Shown here: positions 13,466 through 22,224 of the stretch, one piece after another
How positions within the stretch are numbered: position 1 is the stretch's first letter
Layout of the letters: each line of letters starts with the position of its first letter
Origin: Archangium sp.
Lineage (GTDB): Bacteria > Myxococcota > Myxococcia > Myxococcales > Myxococcaceae
Direction of reading: 5' to 3'
NCBI GenBank assembly: GCA_016792935.1
Contig: JAEUJS010000711.1
Coordinates: 1 to 50,605, forward strand
Length of the DNA stretch: 50,605 nt
The notes under the pieces: generated by a model
Told to the model about the DNA's origin: nothing
Database searches by the model: none
The model's input: only the letters and a program-made list of their open reading frames with translations
Translations under genes and position numbers: made by a program

Positions 13466-15682
13466 TCAGTTGGGAGGCGGCCAGAGACCGCGGTCGGAGT
13501 TCTTCTTCAAGCGCGCATCGAGGTCAGCGATTCCCTCGAGCTCAGGACACTTCGTTCGACAGTCAGGATGCAGCCACGCGGTGATGCGGCCCACGTCTGG
13601 CAGCTGCCGCTCGACACCGATGCGCAACGTCGCGGCCTCGATGTTCTTGCGGCACACCACACATTTCGACGCGCCCGTCTTCGCGCGCGCGACGAAGGGA
13701 AAGTCGCCCGCCTGCTCGAGCTTCTCGAGCTTGGGCAGCTCCGCCTTCGGAGCCGGACCCAGGTCGACGCCGCGCCGCTTCGCGAGTGCCGCCGCGACGA
13801 CGTGCGTGCCCGCGGGCGTGACGCGATTCCGGTAGAACGTGACGGCCTTGGTGATGAACGTGGTGTCGAGCTCATTGGTGAGGTCGACCTGCTCGAGCTT
13901 CGGCGCGAACTTCGAATCACTCTCGAGCTTCTTCGCCAGCGCGCGCGCGTCGGCGTCGCTGAAGCCGTTGTACGGGACGCGCAGCACCTTCAAAGCGGGG
14001 AACGCGTGGAGCAACAGCTCGAGCCCCTCGATGCCCACCGGTTTGTTGGTCATCGCGGTGCGGCCGAGGTTCTGACCAGCGAGCTCGAGGAACTCGAGCG
14101 AATCGCTCCACGACTTCACGCCAGCCAACATGCGCGCGAGTTCGAGGCCTTCACCTTCCCCGGGGCGGTGGAAGCCGATGCGCAGCCGCTTCAACTTCGG
14201 CAGGTGCTTGCTGTCGAGCAGCTGCCGCAGATGCTCGATGGAACGGAAGTAGTGGTCGGCCGTGGTGTCGAGTTCAGTGAAGCGCGCGAAGGCAGGCGAG
14301 AGCGAGAGTTCACGAGCTGACGCGGGCGTCACCGGACCATCCGCTCCCGCATCGAAGATGAAGCCGCGCAACATCGGCAACTGCGCGAACACCGTGTCGG
14401 CGCCCTTCACGAAGGTCTGCGCGTGCGCGGAGACGTGCGTGACGAAGCCGCGTTCCCATTTCTGGCCGGTGATGAAGTGGTCCACGTCGGCGAGCCAGCG
14501 CTTCTCGTGCTTCTTGAGCAGCGCGGCTTCCTCCGCCACCAGCGCCTCGGTCTTCGCGCGCGCGAGCTGACACTGCACGCGAATCAGCTCACCGCGCGCG
14601 TCGCCCTGCTCGATGAGCCAATCGGCGTACACGAGGCGCGGCGCATCGTCGTCGGGGCGAGCGCGAATGTCGGCAATCCAGTCGTGCTTCGTCGCCACCG
14701 CGCGCGGCGCGTTCGGAGCGTCCGCGGCGAAGCGCTTCCACGCCTCGGCGAACGTGTCTCCGAGCGGCTTGAGGTGCAGCAAGCGACCCAGCGGAGCAGC
14801 GAGCTTCTTCTTGCGTGACTCCGCGCCGTAGAGCGCGAGCTTCCACCGCTCGATGGCCGGGTGCGGCGACGAGAAGGCGTCCCACGCTCCGGGCAACACG
14901 AACTTTCGCCCCGCGCGTGGCTGCTTCTTCTCGACGAGGTGTCCCGACTTCACGAGCACCGCGACCGCTTGCTTCAACTCGGCCGGCTGCCAGCCATAGC
15001 GGCGGAGGTCTGCTTCGGAGCTGTCGACCAACGCGAGCACTTGCAGCAACAACACCGCGGGCGCTTCATCGAGCCGCAGCGTGTTCTGCACTTCCTTCAC
15101 CACCGCCGGCGCGCTCCGGCGGGGATCGACATCCCATTTCCCCGAGCGCGCGAGCAGCGCCTGAAATCCACTCGAGGAATAGGTGTCCCACACCGGAAAC
15201 AACGACGACCAGGGATAGATGTCGCTCGAGTACGAGTACTCGACGGCCTCGCGCAGGAACGCGCGCTGCTTGTCGTTCGTCACCCTCGCTGGGCGAAAGA
15301 AGACCTGCCCCAGCCTGACGAACCACGCTCCAGCGTCGTCGCCACCCTTCTGATTCGAGAACCCTCCGAACAGAATCAGCGCGGGGTTGCGCAAGCGCTC
15401 GTCCATCTTTCGCTGCAGTCGCGTGATGAGCGCACGCGACGTCGCGTCTTCCGGCAGATGCGCCGAGAGAAACGCCAACGCCTGCACCCCTGCTCGGAAG
15501 CAACCGTCGTCGAACGCCTTCGTCGCGCTGCGAGGCCAGGTGTTGCGCGAGGGGGAAAAGTCACCGTCGACGTCGAAGAGGCTCTCTTTGCCGGCGAGAC
15601 AGTCGAAGAGCGGCCTGGCGTTCCACTTGCCGAAGATGCTCCGCAGGTCTCCCTGCAGCTCGGTGGAAAAGCCGGCGCTCAT
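13466..15682 (-). CDS. TIGR02996/leucine-rich-repeat protein with C-terminal PARP-type zinc finger pattern
   Basis: 738 residues from the ATG at 15682, which overlaps the transglutaminase stop as ATGA. Residues 1–320 match nothing I know; about 220–290 could be a winged-helix-like segment. At about 330–365 is the TIGR02996 repeat-companion motif (DDAPRLVYADWLIEQGD...RGELIRVQ). About 430–640 is a series of LRR-like strands (LPKLKRLRIGF, LEFLELAGQNLG, LKVLRVPYNGF, KLEQVDL). At 672–705 is CVVC, 27 residues, then HPDC, i.e. CX2CX27HX2C with W before the His, close to the CX2CX28–30HX2C PARP finger. It has no signal peptide, so a cytoplasmic DNA- or protein-sensing role is possible. Confidence 0.78.
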   Translation of the reverse strand: MSAGFSTELQGDLRSIFGKWNARPLFDCLAGKESLFDVDGDFSPSRNTWPRSATKAFDDGCFRAGVQALAFLSAHLPEDATSRALITRLQRKMDERLRNPALILFGGFSNQKGGDDAGAWFVRLGQVFFRPARVTNDKQRAFLREAVEYSYSSDIYPWSSLFPVWDTYSSSGFQALLARSGKWDVDPRRSAPAVVKEVQNTLRLDEAPAVLLLQVLALVDSSEADLRRYGWQPAELKQAVAVLVKSGHLVEKKQPRAGRKFVLPGAWDAFSSPHPAIERWKLALYGAESRKKKLAAPLGRLLHLKPLGDTFAEAWKRFAADAPNAPRAVATKHDWIADIRARPDDDAPRLVYADWLIEQGDARGELIRVQCQLARAKTEALVAEEAALLKKHEKRWLADVDHFITGQKWERGFVTHVSAHAQTFVKGADTVFAQLPMLRGFIFDAGADGPVTPASARELSLSPAFARFTELDTTADHYFRSIEHLRQLLDSKHLPKLKRLRIGFHRPGEGEGLELARMLAGVKSWSDSLEFLELAGQNLGRTAMTNKPVGIEGLELLLHAFPALKVLRVPYNGFSDADARALAKKLESDSKFAPKLEQVDLTNELDTTFITKAVTFYRNRVTPAGTHVVAAALAKRRGVDLGPAPKAELPKLEKLEQAGDFPFVARAKTGASKCVVCRKNIEAATLRIGVERQLPDVGRITAWLHPDCRTKCPELEGIADLDARLKKNSDRGLWPPPN

Positions 15683-17754
15683 CGCGTGAACCACCAACCG
15701 ATGGGGTTGAAGAAGCCGCCGAGCCGAATCCACAGCGGAGTCGACTTGCTCATCTCACTGCGGGCCTGACGCGCGAGCGGCACCATCGAGTCCTTGACGC
15801 TCGTGTCGTCGTGACCGAGCGCGAGCCGCAGGTGTGCATTGGTGAGCGCGACGAAACTCGGAGCACGCTGCGCGAGACGTTCTGCGTGACGCTCGCGACT
15901 CTCCCCCGGCAACCGCGGCACGCCGAGGTCGGAGAAGTAGTCGAGCACCGCGCGGTACACGTAGCGATGGTTCGCTCCCGCCAGACGGCGGAAGGCCTTC
16001 ACGCCGAACGCGACGACGATGGCGCTCACCAACGCGCCGAGCACCGAGAAGCCGATGAGCTCCCACGGAATGACGAGCGGCGTCTTGTCGTCGAGCCCGC
16101 CCGGAGGTTCTCCGCGCGCCAATTCTCCGAGCGCTGCTTCGAGGTCCTGGTCGACATGCGCCGCCGGCGGCTCATCGCTCTGCTCCGGCACGATGTCGAA
16201 GGTCACCCAGCCGACGCCCTCGAGGTACATCTCGGGCCACGCGTGCGCTTCGTTCGCGAAGATGAGCACCGCGGAACCAGCGCCGCGCGAGGCCGTGCTC
16301 ACGCCGTAGCCAATGGCGACGCGCGCCGGAATTCCCTGCGAACGCAGCAGGAAGACAGCCGCGTGCGCGAAGTGAACGCAGTAGCCGCGCATCTCTCCGA
16401 AGAGGAACGTGGCGACCGGGTCGTCGCCGTTCAGGTTCTTCTCGGCGAGTGAATAGAAGCCCTTCTTCTCGAGGTACTGCTTGATGGCGAGCGCCTTCAC
16501 CACGTCGTCGCCGACGAAGCGCGGGTCCACGTCGCGGACAATCTCATCGCTCAAGTCGCGGTAGCGCGGGTCTGACGGGAATTCTGTGTAGTGATTGAGC
16601 CGCTCGGGGCTCCAGTCTTCGGGCACCGCGGAGCGACCCAACATGCGCTCCACCGGCCGCAGCAAGAAGAGCGAGTTCACGTCGTACGCCGCGACGAAGC
16701 GACGCGGATTGGGATTCGGAAGCGGAGCGAACTGCTGCGGGAATCCGACTCCGAACAACTGCGCGTGGTCGGCGAGCAGATACATCGACGTGCGCAGCTG
16801 GCGATGGAACGCGGGCGCTTGCGGCGTGGTGACGTCGACCGGACTCCCCGCGGGGAATTTGGTCGGCACGTCGGTGTCGAACGTGCCCGCTGCATCCTCG
16901 ATGAGGCGGTCGCCCACCAACTTCGAGCGGACGGCCTGGCGGAAATAGAGCGCGTCGGCTTCCGGCAAATCGTCGTGCAGCACGGCGACCGCGATGGGCT
17001 CGGGCGGCTTTCCTCCACCTCCACCGTTGTTGTTCTTGTTGTTCTTGTCCTTGTCGTCCTTGTTCTTGTCGTTCTCGTCGCCGCGAACGCCGAGTTCGTC
17101 TTCCTTGCTGACCTCGACGCGCGGAGGCTGCGAGAAGAGGAGCACCAGAATTCCGCCGATGAAGAGCAGCATCATCGCGGCGAGCCGACGCGCGCGTGAC
17201 GCACGGAGCAGCAGCAGCGCAGAAATCGCCGTCGCCGTGACGCCGAGCACCGCGAGCACGGGCTCGGGTTCGATGCCGTGGCTCCACGCCCAGTCGCTCA
17301 AGAAGCGCGGCTGGTGAATGCGCATGTGGCGGTGGTCGCGGAACGCGTGCGCGACCGCGCCGATGACCACGGCGAGCTCGAGAACCGAGACCGCGTGCCA
17401 GCGCGACGAAGCGAGCCGCAGCGCGACGAAGAAGCCGAACGTGGTGAGCCCGAGCACCAGCGCGTCGGCCGCGACGAGCGTGAACCACGGAGGGAGGAAG
17501 CTGCCCCACGCCGACAACAGCGCCGCGAGGATTTGTCCGACGATGGCGAGCGTGACGCCGGTGAGAATCCAGCTCCCCATGCGCAGCTTCGCGTCTTCGA
17601 GCTTGAACGCGAGCCACGACGCGCTGAGCACGCCGATGACCGCGGCCATCAACCCCGGAGGCGTGGCGAGCGACCAGAAGTAGACCGTCACCGCTCCCGA
17701 GAGCAGCAGCGCCTTCAGAATCGACATCGTGCGCGAGTCTCTCTGGCCGTTCAC
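15679..17754 (-). CDS. TgpA-like transglutaminase-core membrane protein
   Basis: 691 residues from the GTG at 17754, which overlaps the DUF58 stop as GTGA; an ATG nine codons in is a possible alternative. Five to seven membrane segments fill about residues 10–215 (DUF3488/TgpA-type N-terminus). A Lys/Asn/Asp-rich spacer ending in a Gly run (about 225–250) leads to the periplasmic transglutaminase core. The catalytic triad is visible: Cys459 in RGYCVHFA, His504 in EAHAWPEM, Asp520 in FDIVPE. A final membrane segment lies at about 560–585, followed by a DUF4129-like cytoplasmic tail. Such proteins are regularly paired with MoxR and DUF58. The substrate is unknown; envelope peptides or proteins are likely. 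Confidence 0.92.
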   Translation of the reverse strand: MNGQRDSRTMSILKALLLSGAVTVYFWSLATPPGLMAAVIGVLSASWLAFKLEDAKLRMGSWILTGVTLAIVGQILAALLSAWGSFLPPWFTLVAADALVLGLTTFGFFVALRLASSRWHAVSVLELAVVIGAVAHAFRDHRHMRIHQPRFLSDWAWSHGIEPEPVLAVLGVTATAISALLLLRASRARRLAAMMLLFIGGILVLLFSQPPRVEVSKEDELGVRGDENDKNKDDKDKNNKNNNGGGGGKPPEPIAVAVLHDDLPEADALYFRQAVRSKLVGDRLIEDAAGTFDTDVPTKFPAGSPVDVTTPQAPAFHRQLRTSMYLLADHAQLFGVGFPQQFAPLPNPNPRRFVAAYDVNSLFLLRPVERMLGRSAVPEDWSPERLNHYTEFPSDPRYRDLSDEIVRDVDPRFVGDDVVKALAIKQYLEKKGFYSLAEKNLNGDDPVATFLFGEMRGYCVHFAHAAVFLLRSQGIPARVAIGYGVSTASRGAGSAVLIFANEAHAWPEMYLEGVGWVTFDIVPEQSDEPPAAHVDQDLEAALGELARGEPPGGLDDKTPLVIPWELIGFSVLGALVSAIVVAFGVKAFRRLAGANHRYVYRAVLDYFSDLGVPRLPGESRERHAERLAQRAPSFVALTNAHLRLALGHDDTSVKDSMVPLARQARSEMSKSTPLWIRLGGFFNPIGWWFTR

Positions 17755-18989
17755 AGCAGTTGCCCCGTCGCGCGATGGAGAACCCGCACTGGAAGTCCCT
17801 CGGCCTCGAGCGAGGCGCGCAGCTTCGCGAGCCCCGGACGCTGCGAGTCGAGCTCAGCGGGCGGTTGAAAGAGGAAGGACTGCAGGCGGCCCTTCGGAGC
17901 GGGGCGCTCTCCTGCTTCGTCCACTCCGATGATGACGGTGGCGTCGAGCCCGCGCGCCTTCACGAAGCTCATCATCTTCTCGCGCCACGGCCCGTCGACC
18001 GGAGGCGTGAAGAAGAGACACGAGTGCATGCGCGAGGGGTCGATTTGCGCGGCCATCGTCTCGAGCGACTCGGCGCCGTTTGCCTTCACTTTTCCCGAAT
18101 CGACGAGCTGCTCGATGGCTTCTCCCGCACTCCGCGCCGGAGACGTCGAGCCGTCAGCAGAGAAGATGAGGTCGGTGCCGAGCAGACCCGCTTCGAGATA
18201 CAGCCGCGCAGCGCCGGCGCTCGCCTCGTCTTCGGGGCCGGCGACGAAGAAGGCCACGTTCACGGGACCTGGAGCGAGCGCGCGTTCGGGCATGCGCACC
18301 AGCAATTTTCTCGAGCGCGCGTAGACCTTCCACAACACGTGGCGAACTGGATCTCCGTGCGCGTACTGGCGCATCTCGACCATGTCGCCTTCGGTGCGGC
18401 CGGTGGGGTTCGCCATCGCGTCGCCTTGCGAGCGTCCCGCGGCGAGCGTCGCACCCTGCTTCGCGGCGGCGGGCGTGACGCGCAGCGCGCATTCCCAGCT
18501 CAGGTCGAAGCTCAGCTGCGCGAGCCCGAAGACGTCCTTCACCGTGAAGCGGCGCGTGAGATTCGAGAAGCGGCCGCGCTCCTTGATGGTCACGACTTCT
18601 GACAACACGCCGTCGAGGTATTCGAGGCGCACTTCGGCGTGAGCGGGGTCGATCCATTCCAGCGTGACGTCGAGCACCAGCCATCGACGGAGCGACGGAA
18701 AACGGAACGTGGTGCCGTTCGGAGCGAGCGTTTCGATCGACTCGGGCAGACCGACTCCGAGTTTCCGAACCTGACGGCGCAGCGAGAGCGTGCCGAGCAC
18801 CACGATGAGCGTGCACACGCCGATGAGACCAGCGGCGACGACTCCCGAGGGATAGAGGAGGAAGTCGCCTTCCTTTGGGCTGAACACGAAGACGATGAGC
18901 AGCGCGAGCGCGAGGAGGATCAACGCGCCGACTCGCAGCGGGAAAATGCGCCGCGCGAAGCCCCACCAGCGGCTGAGTCGCTGCTTCAT
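17751..18989 (-). CDS. DUF58 domain protein
   Basis: 412 residues from the ATG at 18989. The much longer frame upstream is a shadow of the kinase gene. Two membrane segments (about 18–38 and 47–68) are followed by a beta-rich region and then the DUF58 signature EGDMVEMRQYAHGD, then HVLWKVYARSRKLLVR. The C-terminal part resembles a degenerate von Willebrand factor A fold. DUF58 proteins are the usual partners of MoxR ATPases and of TgpA-type transglutaminases. It is the first gene of the tightly coupled leftward unit, 127 bases after the kinase stop, so a promoter may lie there. Confidence 0.9.
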   Translation of the reverse strand: MKQRLSRWWGFARRIFPLRVGALILLALALLIVFVFSPKEGDFLLYPSGVVAAGLIGVCTLIVVLGTLSLRRQVRKLGVGLPESIETLAPNGTTFRFPSLRRWLVLDVTLEWIDPAHAEVRLEYLDGVLSEVVTIKERGRFSNLTRRFTVKDVFGLAQLSFDLSWECALRVTPAAAKQGATLAAGRSQGDAMANPTGRTEGDMVEMRQYAHGDPVRHVLWKVYARSRKLLVRMPERALAPGPVNVAFFVAGPEDEASAGAARLYLEAGLLGTDLIFSADGSTSPARSAGEAIEQLVDSGKVKANGAESLETMAAQIDPSRMHSCLFFTPPVDGPWREKMMSFVKARGLDATVIIGVDEAGERPAPKGRLQSFLFQPPAELDSQRPGLAKLRASLEAEGLPVRVLHRATGQLL

Positions 18990-19116
18990 CAGGAGTGACT
19001 TCGTAGCACCGAAAACGCTCGGTCCCGCCCGTCCAAAAAGCTGATCATCCCGCGCATCGCGAAGTGAAATGCGTGGCGCGCGCCGAGTGTTCCGTGCGTG
19101 CTCAGTCTGCTTGAAA

Positions 19117-20754
19117 TCAACGTCGGCACAACGACACGCCCAGGTCGCGAGGGTCGCGCTCGCGCACCTTGCACTGGTAGCCCGGCCCATCCATCGAGCC
19201 GCCTCCGGCGAGTCGCGCGATGTCCCACTGTTCCAGCAGCGCGCACAACCGCTGCGCATGAGCGCGAGCTTCCGCGACGGTGACGAACCCACGCGAGCAC
19301 GTCTTGCCCGCAACGCGGTCAGCGTCGACGAGGCGCGGCGGCGGACGGACGTGCTTCTCGACGGTCTTGTTCGAGCCCGCGTCGACGACCTCGGCTTGCG
19401 CCAGCGCACTCGGGCCAGCGTCGACGACGTCCGTGCTCGGCGCTCCCGCATCGATGCGTTCGATTCGCGCCAGCGCACTCGCGCCGGCGTCAAGGACATC
19501 GGCGCTCGGCGCACCGGCGTCGACTGCGAGCGCGACCGTGCCCGCGTCGATGGCTGGCGGCGTGAACACCACCGGCGGGGGAGTCGGCGCTGCAGGCTGA
19601 GCGCGGAGCGTGCGCTGAACGACCAGCGCGCCGGCGAGCGCGACGAGCAGACCCAACACCAGCCACGGAGTGCCTGACGAAGCGGGCGCGGCGACCGGGG
19701 TTGGCGCAACGGCCGGTGTCGGCGCCAGTGGAGCCGCTTCGCGCGCCGCGTCAGTCGCGCGCGGCGCTGCGGGAGGCAGAGGCGTCCGCTGCAACGTCGC
19801 CTCGAGCCCGAACGACGCAGCGGTCGCTTGCACCGTGCGGCTCGCCACCACGTCGACGCGTTCTGCGATTCGAGCCAACAGCGCATCCAGCTCGCTCAGG
19901 CACGCGCGCGCCTCGGGAAAGCGCTCGCCGGGCTCGCGCGCGAGGCAGCGAGCGAACCACGCATCGAAGCCGTCCGGCACGCCGCGCAGCCCGAGCGACG
20001 CCGCGCGCTGGCTCGCCGGCTCGAGCGGAGACACGAGAATCTCCGTGAGCACCGCGCCGATGGACGCGTCGTGTTCCTTCGCGGTGCGCCAGTACGAGCC
20101 TCCGGTGAGGAACTGAAACGCCATCAACCCCAGCGCCCACACGTCAGTCGCGGGAGTCAGCAGGGCGCCGGGCTTCGCTTGCTCCGGCGCCATCCAGAAC
20201 GGAGAGCCGACCGCGCTCGTCACCACGCCCGCTCCACCCGACGGCAACGCCAGCGCGAGCCCGAAGTCGAGCACCTTCACCACCGACGCCGCGCCCTCGC
20301 GTCTCGCACGCGCGAGGAAGAGGTTCTCGGGTTTGAGATCGCGATGAACGATGCCCTGGTCGTGCGCCAGCCCGAGCGCGTGTCCGGCCTGCAGGAACAC
20401 GTCTCGTACCTCTCCGGGTGGAATCGCGCCGCGCCGCGCGCTCAAGCTGCCGAGATCCTCGCCCTCGAGCAACTCCATCGCGAGCCACGGCGCGCCGGAC
20501 GCCTCGTCGATGCCGGCGGCGACGACTTCCACCACGTGCTCGCTGTCGATGCGCCCGCCGATGCGCGCCTCGTCGACGAAACGCTGCCGACTCCGCGGAT
20601 CCGGAACGAGCTGCGGATGCATCAACTTGAGCGCGCGCAGCTTGTCGGTCGAGAGCTGTCGCGCGACGTACACCGCGCCCATGCCGCCCTGAGAGAGCCG
20701 ACGCTCGATCTGAAAGTCCTTCGCAAACAACTGCCCCGGCTCGAGCGCGCTCAT
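19117..20754 (-). CDS. Membrane Ser/Thr protein kinase (Pkn type)
   Basis: 545 residues. The kinase domain (about 14–285) is complete: glycine loop LSQGGMGAVYVA, Lys43 in RALKLMHP, catalytic HRDLKPEN with Asp139, DFG with Asp163, and APEQ in the P+1 region. A Pro/Ala-rich juxtamembrane stretch is followed by one membrane segment (about 361–382). The extracytoplasmic part holds a repeated Asp-Ala-Gly pattern (DAGAPSADVLDAGASALARI and its copies) and a Cys-containing tail with CSRGFVTVAEARAHAQRLC. The outside part may sense or bind an envelope component. It lies 21 bases after the TonB-like gene and just ahead of the DUF58 unit, whose products it may control. Confidence 0.93.
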   Translation of the reverse strand: MSALEPGQLFAKDFQIERRLSQGGMGAVYVARQLSTDKLRALKLMHPQLVPDPRSRQRFVDEARIGGRIDSEHVVEVVAAGIDEASGAPWLAMELLEGEDLGSLSARRGAIPPGEVRDVFLQAGHALGLAHDQGIVHRDLKPENLFLARARREGAASVVKVLDFGLALALPSGGAGVVTSAVGSPFWMAPEQAKPGALLTPATDVWALGLMAFQFLTGGSYWRTAKEHDASIGAVLTEILVSPLEPASQRAASLGLRGVPDGFDAWFARCLAREPGERFPEARACLSELDALLARIAERVDVVASRTVQATAASFGLEATLQRTPLPPAAPRATDAAREAAPLAPTPAVAPTPVAAPASSGTPWLVLGLLVALAGALVVQRTLRAQPAAPTPPPVVFTPPAIDAGTVALAVDAGAPSADVLDAGASALARIERIDAGAPSTDVVDAGPSALAQAEVVDAGSNKTVEKHVRPPPRLVDADRVAGKTCSRGFVTVAEARAHAQRLCALLEQWDIARLAGGGSMDGPGYQCKVRERDPRDLGVSLCRR

Positions 20755-20775
20755 CGAGTGTCCAAGGTAGCTCGT

Positions 20776-22218
20776 TCAGTCTGCTTCGAGCAGCGTCACC
20801 TTGCAGTCGTAGGTCGGGTTGGTGAAGTCGACCACGTCGATGTCGCCAGTCATTTCGTCGAAGCGTCCGACGAGCGACGGCACACGCGGCCCGAGCGGTC
20901 GCGGAGGCTCACCGGGCATCGGTGGCGTCTCATTTCCAATCATGGAGAGCGCGCTGATGACCGACATGGCGACCATGCCGATGGCGGCTCGGCCGTTGAG
21001 TTCCTTCACGTTGAGCTTGCGGCGGAACTTCATGATGCCGTCGAAGCGCCACACGCTGCGGAGCGGCTTCTTGCTGAGTCCTCCGTCGAACGTGAAGTTC
21101 ACGGCGACCTCGTTGGCTTTGTCGACCACCCACACGTCGAAGGGCTTCAGCCCGCTGGGGCGAATCATGCGCACCGATTCCACTGCGCCGGAGTGCAGCT
21201 GTTTCACCTCGACGAGCGCGTAGAGCTCGAGGCCCGCGCGGCCGTCGGCGAATTCCTGCATGCGCGCTCCGGCGGCGAGGAAGTTGACCATGTTGATGGC
21301 GTCGGGACTTCCGCGCGCGGCGGCGTCGGCGAGCGCGCTCGGTTTCTCGATGCTCTCGAGTCGCCCCTCGGGCTCGGCGTAGGGAGCGCCGGTTTTTCCG
21401 TAGCGCTCGGCTCCGGCGAGCCAGCTTTCGGCGAAGGCCTTGCCGACTTCTTTGGGGGAATTGGTGTCGATGAACTGCGGGACCTCATCGGTCGCATCAC
21501 GAAGTGCTGCGCCGAGCGCTCCGTACGCCGGGTCGGGCAGTCCGTTCGTCGCGCGCGCTCGAGCGAGCATGCTGCGAGCGAAGCCACCGACTCGTTCTTC
21601 GACGCGCGCCTGTTCGTCGGCGCGGACCTCTTCTTTGCTCGGCATGTCGCTCGGGGTGAGCGTGCGGCCGCGCGGCGCTTCACGAACGATGGGCATCGCG
21701 AGCACTGTCTGCGCGTCAGACGTGCTGAGGAATGACTCCCTCTCCCGCCCCTGCGGGAGAGGGTTGGGGTGAGGGAGTGACGAAGCAGTGCTCACGCCCG
21801 AAGTCGGAGCATCGCTCTTCGTTTTCGGAGGGCTGGCTGACTCGCTCGGCGGAGCGACGGTCGACACGCCCGCACCCCGACCGCGCTCGGTGGGCAGTGC
21901 GGCAGACGATGGCTGTGCGCTCGACGTTGGCTGCGCGTTCGGTGTCGACTCTTTCGGTTTTGGCTGCTCGAACGGCGTTGGCCGTGCGATCGGCGGCTGC
22001 ACGAGCGTCGGCGCCGGCGGGCTCGGTTTTGGCAGCGTCGGCGAAGTCGCGGGCACGACGTTGACCCAACGCACTTCGACGAGCTGCAGCGGAGCAGTGC
22101 GTGGAACCGGCGGTGGACGCTCAGACCCGCGCGCAAACAACCAGAAGACACACACGTGCACGCCCAGCGAGACGCCGAACGCGAGCATCGTCCTGCGCCG
22201 TCCCCACGGCCTGCGCAC
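20776..22218 (-). CDS. TonB-like periplasmic-spanning protein
   Basis: 480 residues. A GTG start at 22218 gives a basic N-terminus (RRPWGRRR) and then one membrane segment (MLAFGVSLGVHVCVFWLF), the layout of TonB. An ATG at 22188 is an alternative start. A long Pro/Ser/Lys-rich spacer (about 35–170) is followed by a C-terminal region with KQLHSGAVESVRMIRPSGLK, which resembles a TonB C-terminal domain, and FDVWVVDKANEVAVNF. No ExbB/ExbD partner is adjacent. A REP-like element is read in frame inside the spacer as LPHPNPLPQGRERES. It starts 6 bases after the glycosylase stop. Confidence 0.75.
   Translation of the reverse strand: MRRPWGRRRTMLAFGVSLGVHVCVFWLFARGSERPPPVPRTAPLQLVEVRWVNVVPATSPTLPKPSPPAPTLVQPPIARPTPFEQPKPKESTPNAQPTSSAQPSSAALPTERGRGAGVSTVAPPSESASPPKTKSDAPTSGVSTASSLPHPNPLPQGRERESFLSTSDAQTVLAMPIVREAPRGRTLTPSDMPSKEEVRADEQARVEERVGGFARSMLARARATNGLPDPAYGALGAALRDATDEVPQFIDTNSPKEVGKAFAESWLAGAERYGKTGAPYAEPEGRLESIEKPSALADAAARGSPDAINMVNFLAAGARMQEFADGRAGLELYALVEVKQLHSGAVESVRMIRPSGLKPFDVWVVDKANEVAVNFTFDGGLSKKPLRSVWRFDGIMKFRRKLNVKELNGRAAIGMVAMSVISALSMIGNETPPMPGEPPRPLGPRVPSLVGRFDEMTGDIDVVDFTNPTYDCKVTLLEAD
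21736..21777 (+). repeat. REP-like element inside the TonB-like gene
   Basis: The stem is CCCTCTCCCGC and GCGGGAGAGGG around CCCT, with the tail TTGGGGTGAGGGAG. It is read antisense, in frame, as LPHPNPLPQGRERES in the proline-rich spacer, where an insertion would be tolerated. Confidence 0.88.
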
Positions 22219-22224
22219 GCCCTC

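Noticed and set aside
12107-14320. A 737-codon plus-strand frame, and similar long frames at 8253–10007, 19828–21735 and 42666–44249
   Set aside because: They are antisense to well-supported genes (MoxR and TIGR02996; YwqK type; kinase and TonB-like; CsgG-like). Their composition is Arg/His/Leu-heavy, with no domain, signal peptide or ribosome-binding site. High GC makes such frames common.
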